DNA of 64,000 nt from DTKD01 sp964494345 (GTDB taxonomy: Bacteria > Armatimonadota > UBA5829), in the NCBI GenBank assembly GCA_964494345.1, contig CAZBSI010000004.1, positions 1 through 64,000 on the forward strand. The letters are read 5' to 3'. Below, piece by piece: positions 60,702 to 64,000 of the stretch (position 1 is the first letter of the stretch; every line of letters begins with the position of its first letter). The notes under the pieces are model-generated. The model had not been told where the DNA came from. It saw only the letters and a list, made by a program, of their open reading frames with translations, and searched no databases. Made by a program: the position numbers and the translations under genes.

Positions 60702-61322
60702 GTGGCTAACAAACCTTTGTTTACTGGGAACGAGGCGGTTCCTGCGGATGCTATTATGCTCTTTGATGGCACTGATCTGTCTAAATGGCAGCACGGAAAT
60801 GGGGAGCCGGCGAGCTGGAAGATTGAGGACGGCTATACGGTAACTCAGAAGGCCGACATTCTGACTAAAGAGGCGTTTGGCGATTGTCAGCTTCATGTGG
60901 AGTTTTGGCTGCCGCTGATGGCGGATTCTTTCGGTCAGGCCCGGTCTAATAGCGGCGTCTTTTTCATGGGGTTCACCTATGAGATTCAGGTTTTGGACTC
61001 ATACGGTCTGGACAGCAAAAACGACGACTGCGGCGCGCTGTATTCGATAACTGCGCCGATGGTCAACGCCTGCCGCCCTCCGGAGACCTGGCAGAGCTAC
61101 GATGCGGTGTTTCATGCGCCGAAGTTCGATGAGGCCGGTAATAAAATTGCAAACGCACGGATCACGGTCTTTCAAAACGGCGTGTTGATTCACGACAACG
61201 TTGAGATTCCCCACCCGACTCCGGATCATAATGCTCCCGATCCCAAGGAGCCAGGGCCGATTCAGTTGCAGTATCACGGCAACGATGTTCGGTTCCGCAA
61301 CGTGTGGGTGCGACCGCTGTAA
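60702..61322 (+). CDS. DUF1080 (3-keto-disaccharide hydrolase-type) protein
   Basis: 206 aa from GTG, with AGGAGG at 5 nt. Concanavalin-like jelly roll: IMLFDGTDLSKWQ and SWKIEDGYTVTQKADILTKE at the start, FGDCQLHVEFWLP, then SNSGVFFMGFTYEIQVLDSY and a final IQLQYHGNDVRFRNVWVRPL. Members act on 3-keto-glucosides or bind carbohydrate. No signal peptide is visible, which is unusual for the family. A hairpin follows the stop. Confidence 0.88.
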   Translation: MANKPLFTGNEAVPADAIMLFDGTDLSKWQHGNGEPASWKIEDGYTVTQKADILTKEAFGDCQLHVEFWLPLMADSFGQARSNSGVFFMGFTYEIQVLDSYGLDSKNDDCGALYSITAPMVNACRPPETWQSYDAVFHAPKFDEAGNKIANARITVFQNGVLIHDNVEIPHPTPDHNAPDPKEPGPIQLQYHGNDVRFRNVWVRPL

Positions 61323-61331
61323 GTTGACATG

Positions 61332-61355
61332 GGTGGCGGGGCTGTCTCCGCCACC
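61332..61355 (+). terminator. GGTGGCG stem-loop downstream of the DUF1080 gene
   Basis: GGTGGCGG (61332-61339) pairs with CCGCCACC (61348-61355) around an 8-nt loop, 9 bp after the stop. There is no T-run. Confidence 0.5.
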
Positions 61356-61488
61356 TCATCATAATATTGTGCGTTAATTATTGCCAGTAAAAGGATAACC
61401 GCGCTGAAATAGCGAAGGTAGATTTGGCCTGAGCTACATAATCGGGCCACGTAAATCTTGCTAATGGCATAGTAACTGGTGAACCTCG

Positions 61489-62364
61489 TTGAAAGTACTT
61501 CTCTCGGCCCTTCTCTGTGCCTGCATGCTGATGCCGTGTCTTGCAGATCAGCAGCCGGACGAAACACCCGCCACCGAATCTGCACAAACCGAATCAACTA
61601 AAAAAACAGATTCATCGACTACCATTAAACCTGCAGCCACAACCAAACCTACGGCTTCGAAAACGACCACAACGGCGAAGACTGCTGCCAAACCCGCGCC
61701 ACGTAAACCGCTGAGAACTGAGGCTGAAATAAGCGGCTTCACGTCGGAGACTTCCGACCGGTACAACGGCAGAATCAGCCTGGTAAATACCACAAAAGAT
61801 CAGCAGTGGTGGATAAAAACCGGATATGGTAAGACTTATTCACGAACTTATGGCAGCACATCAATCAGCGAAAATAGAGTGGCGCGGTTCTCTCTGGACT
61901 GTGAATATCGTAGAAAAACGGAAAACTCATATCACTTTGTATCGGCCATCGCTAACAATAGAAAACGAACACCGCATTCGCCGGCCTATTACGACAACTC
62001 AGGATACCAGATGTTTTCAGCCGGATATGGGCAAAAAATTCTGCGCGGCACCGACCTGGAAGTAGCTGTTGCGCATATATCGCAGCGTCGAGATGAAACG
62101 GACAGCAGAGTTGCGCCTGTAGTTACTTTACGGGTGAACACGCCGTTGACTTCTGATGTGAACTTCGATTGCGACACCCACTTAGTGCAACCCGGCAGCT
62201 CTGATTATTTGCTTGATTCCCAATTGAATCTAACATATAAAATCAGCCCTGCCCTCAAGCTCAGATTTACTTATTTGTTGAATAATATATTGGGGACCGC
62301 TATGACCACACAGTCTCCGGAATGGGATAAGTCGCTGAGACTTTCACTGGTCTTTGCAAACTGA
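61489..62364 (+). CDS. Secreted Thr/Lys-rich linker plus predicted beta-barrel
   Basis: 291 aa from TTG. Signal peptide at 1-19 ending LAD. A low-complexity linker of Thr, Ala and Lys runs to about residue 80. The rest alternates polar and hydrophobic residues with frequent aromatic and Arg strand ends (WWIKTGYGKTYSRTYG, LRLSLVFAN), as in outer-membrane beta-barrels. I do not recognise the family. It may be a surface-anchoring barrel. The start follows GGTGAA; the downstream hydrolase begins 3 bp after its stop, so the two are an operon. Confidence 0.65.
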   Translation: MKVLLSALLCACMLMPCLADQQPDETPATESAQTESTKKTDSSTTIKPAATTKPTASKTTTTAKTAAKPAPRKPLRTEAEISGFTSETSDRYNGRISLVNTTKDQQWWIKTGYGKTYSRTYGSTSISENRVARFSLDCEYRRKTENSYHFVSAIANNRKRTPHSPAYYDNSGYQMFSAGYGQKILRGTDLEVAVAHISQRRDETDSRVAPVVTLRVNTPLTSDVNFDCDTHLVQPGSSDYLLDSQLNLTYKISPALKLRFTYLLNNILGTAMTTQSPEWDKSLRLSLVFAN

Positions 62365-62367
62365 CAG

Positions 62368-63327
62368 ATGATGATTGTCGTGTATGCGATGTCTACGCTT
62401 ATGCTTATGATTGGGCCGGTTGTTGCGGCACAGCAGCCGCCGACTGCATTGCCGCCCGCACCGGATGGGGTGATATTAGAGCAAAATATCAGCTATCTTG
62501 AGCCTGGTCGCGAAGAGAAGCTGGATATGTACTTGCCTGCAAATAGGCCATTGGGAGTACGGTCTCCGGCTGTTGTCATCATTCACGGCGGAGGATGGGC
62601 AGCAGGCGATAAAGCGCAAGCGCGCGAGTTTAACATCGGAACGACACTCGCCAAACGCGGATATGTGTGCGTGAGTATAAACTATTCGCTGCAGCCCGGA
62701 AATCGCTGGCCGACTAATGTGTATGATTGCAAGAATGCGGTGCGGTTTCTAAGAGCAAACTCATCTAAATATCGCATAGATTCCGAGAATATTGGCGTCA
62801 TCGGAGGCTCGGCGGGCGGACATTTGGCGTTAATGGTGGGTTATAGCTGCGATGAGCCAAAACTGGAGCCTGATGCGCCGTATCCCGGTATTTCTAACAG
62901 GGTGCGGGCGGTAGTCGACCTTTATGGGCTGGCTAATCTGCTCACTCGGCAAAAGACTGACGAAAACGGAAATCCGACAGGGCAACGAATTATATCAAGC
63001 GCGTTCATGAACGACTCGCCGAAAGATAACCCGGAAGGTTGGAAACTAGGCTCTCCGGTATATCACATTTCCAAGGCAAGCCCGCCGACGCTGATAATTC
63101 ACGGCAGCATAGACACGACTATCGATCGAGATCAGTCCTCGGAGCTTGCGGGTAAGCTCAAGGAGGTCGGGGTGGAGCATCAGTTGATAATGTTGCCGAA
63201 TGTCGGGCATACGTTTGATTTGAAGACTTGGAAGGGCAAGCCTCTGCCGGTAGATATCGAGTCCGCAGTGGTGGGCTTCTTCGACAAATACCTCAAAAAG
63301 CAGCAGAATTTAGCGAAGCCGGGATAG
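62368..63327 (+). CDS. Secreted alpha/beta-hydrolase, esterase/lipase family
   Basis: 319 aa. Signal peptide at about 1-22. The oxyanion motif HGGGW near residue 72 and the nucleophile elbow GGSAGG near residue 150 identify the HSL/BD-FAE-like carboxylesterase group. The Asp is in LIIHGSIDTTID and the His in PNVGHTFD. Similar enzymes deacetylate xylan or other polysaccharides. It lies 3 bp after the barrel gene. The stop codon sits in the loop of its terminator. Confidence 0.9.
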   Translation: MMIVVYAMSTLMLMIGPVVAAQQPPTALPPAPDGVILEQNISYLEPGREEKLDMYLPANRPLGVRSPAVVIIHGGGWAAGDKAQAREFNIGTTLAKRGYVCVSINYSLQPGNRWPTNVYDCKNAVRFLRANSSKYRIDSENIGVIGGSAGGHLALMVGYSCDEPKLEPDAPYPGISNRVRAVVDLYGLANLLTRQKTDENGNPTGQRIISSAFMNDSPKDNPEGWKLGSPVYHISKASPPTLIIHGSIDTTIDRDQSSELAGKLKEVGVEHQLIMLPNVGHTFDLKTWKGKPLPVDIESAVVGFFDKYLKKQQNLAKPG

Positions 63328-63346
63328 TCTCCCGGCTTCTGTTTTT
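63315..63346 (+). terminator. Terminator overlapping the hydrolase stop codon
   Basis: A perfect 10-bp stem GAAGCCGGGA/TCCCGGCTTC with loop TAGTC, then TGTTTTT. The TAG in the loop is the stop codon of the hydrolase. Confidence 0.85.
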
Positions 63347-63366
63347 GATATCACAAAAACGATTGG

Positions 63367-64000
63367 TTAGATCATCGCCCACGCTTTGTTTAACGCTCGC
63401 TTCGCGTTTGCGATCACCAACTCGGACTTCTCATTATATGCAGCGATAGGCTTGACCTCGAAGCTCAGCGGCTTGGGTGTCTTGCCGTCCAAATACCCGA
63501 TCTTGAACAGCGCTTCAAGGAACTCCGCAAGCTCGATAACGCCGTTTTCACCGCCGTCCACGCCGAATCTCGGATGCTCATCGCCGTAGGCCGGGTGCTC
63601 CGGATCACGAATGACGCAGTTTCCGATATGCACATGAGCCAATACGTCTTTCGCCGCATACAGCATTTTCCAGGGCGTCTCGTTGAGCATCGGCATATGG
63701 CTCAGGTCGAGCATAAGGCCGAAGTTGGGGTAGTACAATTGCACGGCCTCAGCAAAGTCGACTGCTACCTCGGTGGGGCCGAGAATAGTGTTCTTGCCAC
63801 AGTCCAGTTGGTCGAAAGTTTCGAGGGCAATCGGTAAACCACCCTTCTCAGCGGCGTAATCGCATATCTCCAACACAGACTCAAACAGCAGTTGAAGGCC
63901 CTCTTCGCGATTTTCTTGCCCCGGATCTTTTCCGCTCAAAAAACCAAGGCCGCATGCTCCGATTTCATAGGCTTCATCTATGCTGCTCTTTATCTGCTCG
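63367..64000 (-). CDS. Sugar phosphate isomerase/epimerase family, partial
   Basis: At least 211 residues are coded; the frame stays open to the window edge, so the 5' end is missing. An internal TTG at 63939 is not the start: coding continues upstream as SSIDEAYEIGACGLGFLSG. The AP_endonuc_2 TIM-barrel pattern is seen in ICDYAAEKGGLPIALETFD, FGLMLDLSHMPM and VLAHVHIGNCVI, which carry the metal-binding Glu, Asp and His. The substrate is unknown. It is convergent with the hydrolase. Confidence 0.88.
   Translation of the reverse strand, partial: EQIKSSIDEAYEIGACGLGFLSGKDPGQENREEGLQLLFESVLEICDYAAEKGGLPIALETFDQLDCGKNTILGPTEVAVDFAEAVQLYYPNFGLMLDLSHMPMLNETPWKMLYAAKDVLAHVHIGNCVIRDPEHPAYGDEHPRFGVDGGENGVIELAEFLEALFKIGYLDGKTPKPLSFEVKPIAAYNEKSELVIANAKRALNKAWAMI

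Overview
The window reads as chromosomal DNA of a free-living bacterium with a Gram-negative type envelope. It has a porin-like beta-barrel ending in Phe, a second predicted outer-membrane barrel, a YjbH-like protein, a MacA/MacB-like exporter and RodA. It also has bacterial housekeeping genes (tig-clpP-clpX-lon, gltX, rimO, ftsK, aroQ, nth, grpE) and sigma-70 type promoters. Sugar-related secreted proteins (DUF1080, a sugar isomerase, aldose 1-epimerase) and dispersed intergenic repeats suggest Armatimonadota or a nearby phylum. That placement is an inference only: no rRNA gene is present to confirm it. Two gene sets look archaeal: a thermosome-like (group II/III) chaperonin directly upstream of grpE, and a nurA-herA-mre11(sbcD)-rad50(sbcC) DNA end-processing operon.

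Layout. 0-3 kb: tRNA-Ala, a methyltransferase, tRNA-Ile, a candidate structured RNA and ychF, all on the minus strand. 3-5 kb: an M48 protease and a Cys/Pro-rich DUF4142-like secreted protein, separated by a repeat array. 5-11.4 kb: the proteostasis operon tig-clpP-clpX-lon, preceded by tRNA-Lys, tRNA-Leu and tRNA-Gly. 11.5-14.9 kb: a HAD phosphatase/mutase with an aldose epimerase, an SGNH hydrolase and a YjbH-like protein. 15-18.4 kb: an ABC exporter (ATPase, permease, adaptor). 18.5-22 kb: tRNA-Gln and a five-domain sensor phosphatase. 22-27 kb: small membrane proteins, a second M48 protease, a BON protein, a pseudopilin-like protein and a double GNAT.

27-31 kb: archaeal-type chaperonin plus grpE, a PH-domain membrane protein and thioredoxin. 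31-40 kb: a minus-strand run of ftsK, rimO, an unknown winged-helix-like protein, gltX and two degenerate amidohydrolases. 40-43 kb: porin, ACT protein and phenylacetate-CoA ligase. 43.5-46.8 kb: a polysaccharide ABC exporter, a Trm112-like protein, aroQ and pepQ. 46.8-51.6 kb: rodA, an active/inactive M16 peptidase pair, nth and DUF6485. 51.9-58.5 kb: sbcC, sbcD, herA and nurA. 58.7-64 kb: a sirtuin followed by secreted or sugar-related proteins, ending in a sugar isomerase cut by the window edge.

Four intergenic regions carry one composite repeat family. Four gene 3' ends carry a GGTGGCG stem-loop. Start codons were re-chosen in many genes where a Shine-Dalgarno site or promoter decided between candidates. 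Function calls come from reading motifs by eye; no database search was possible.
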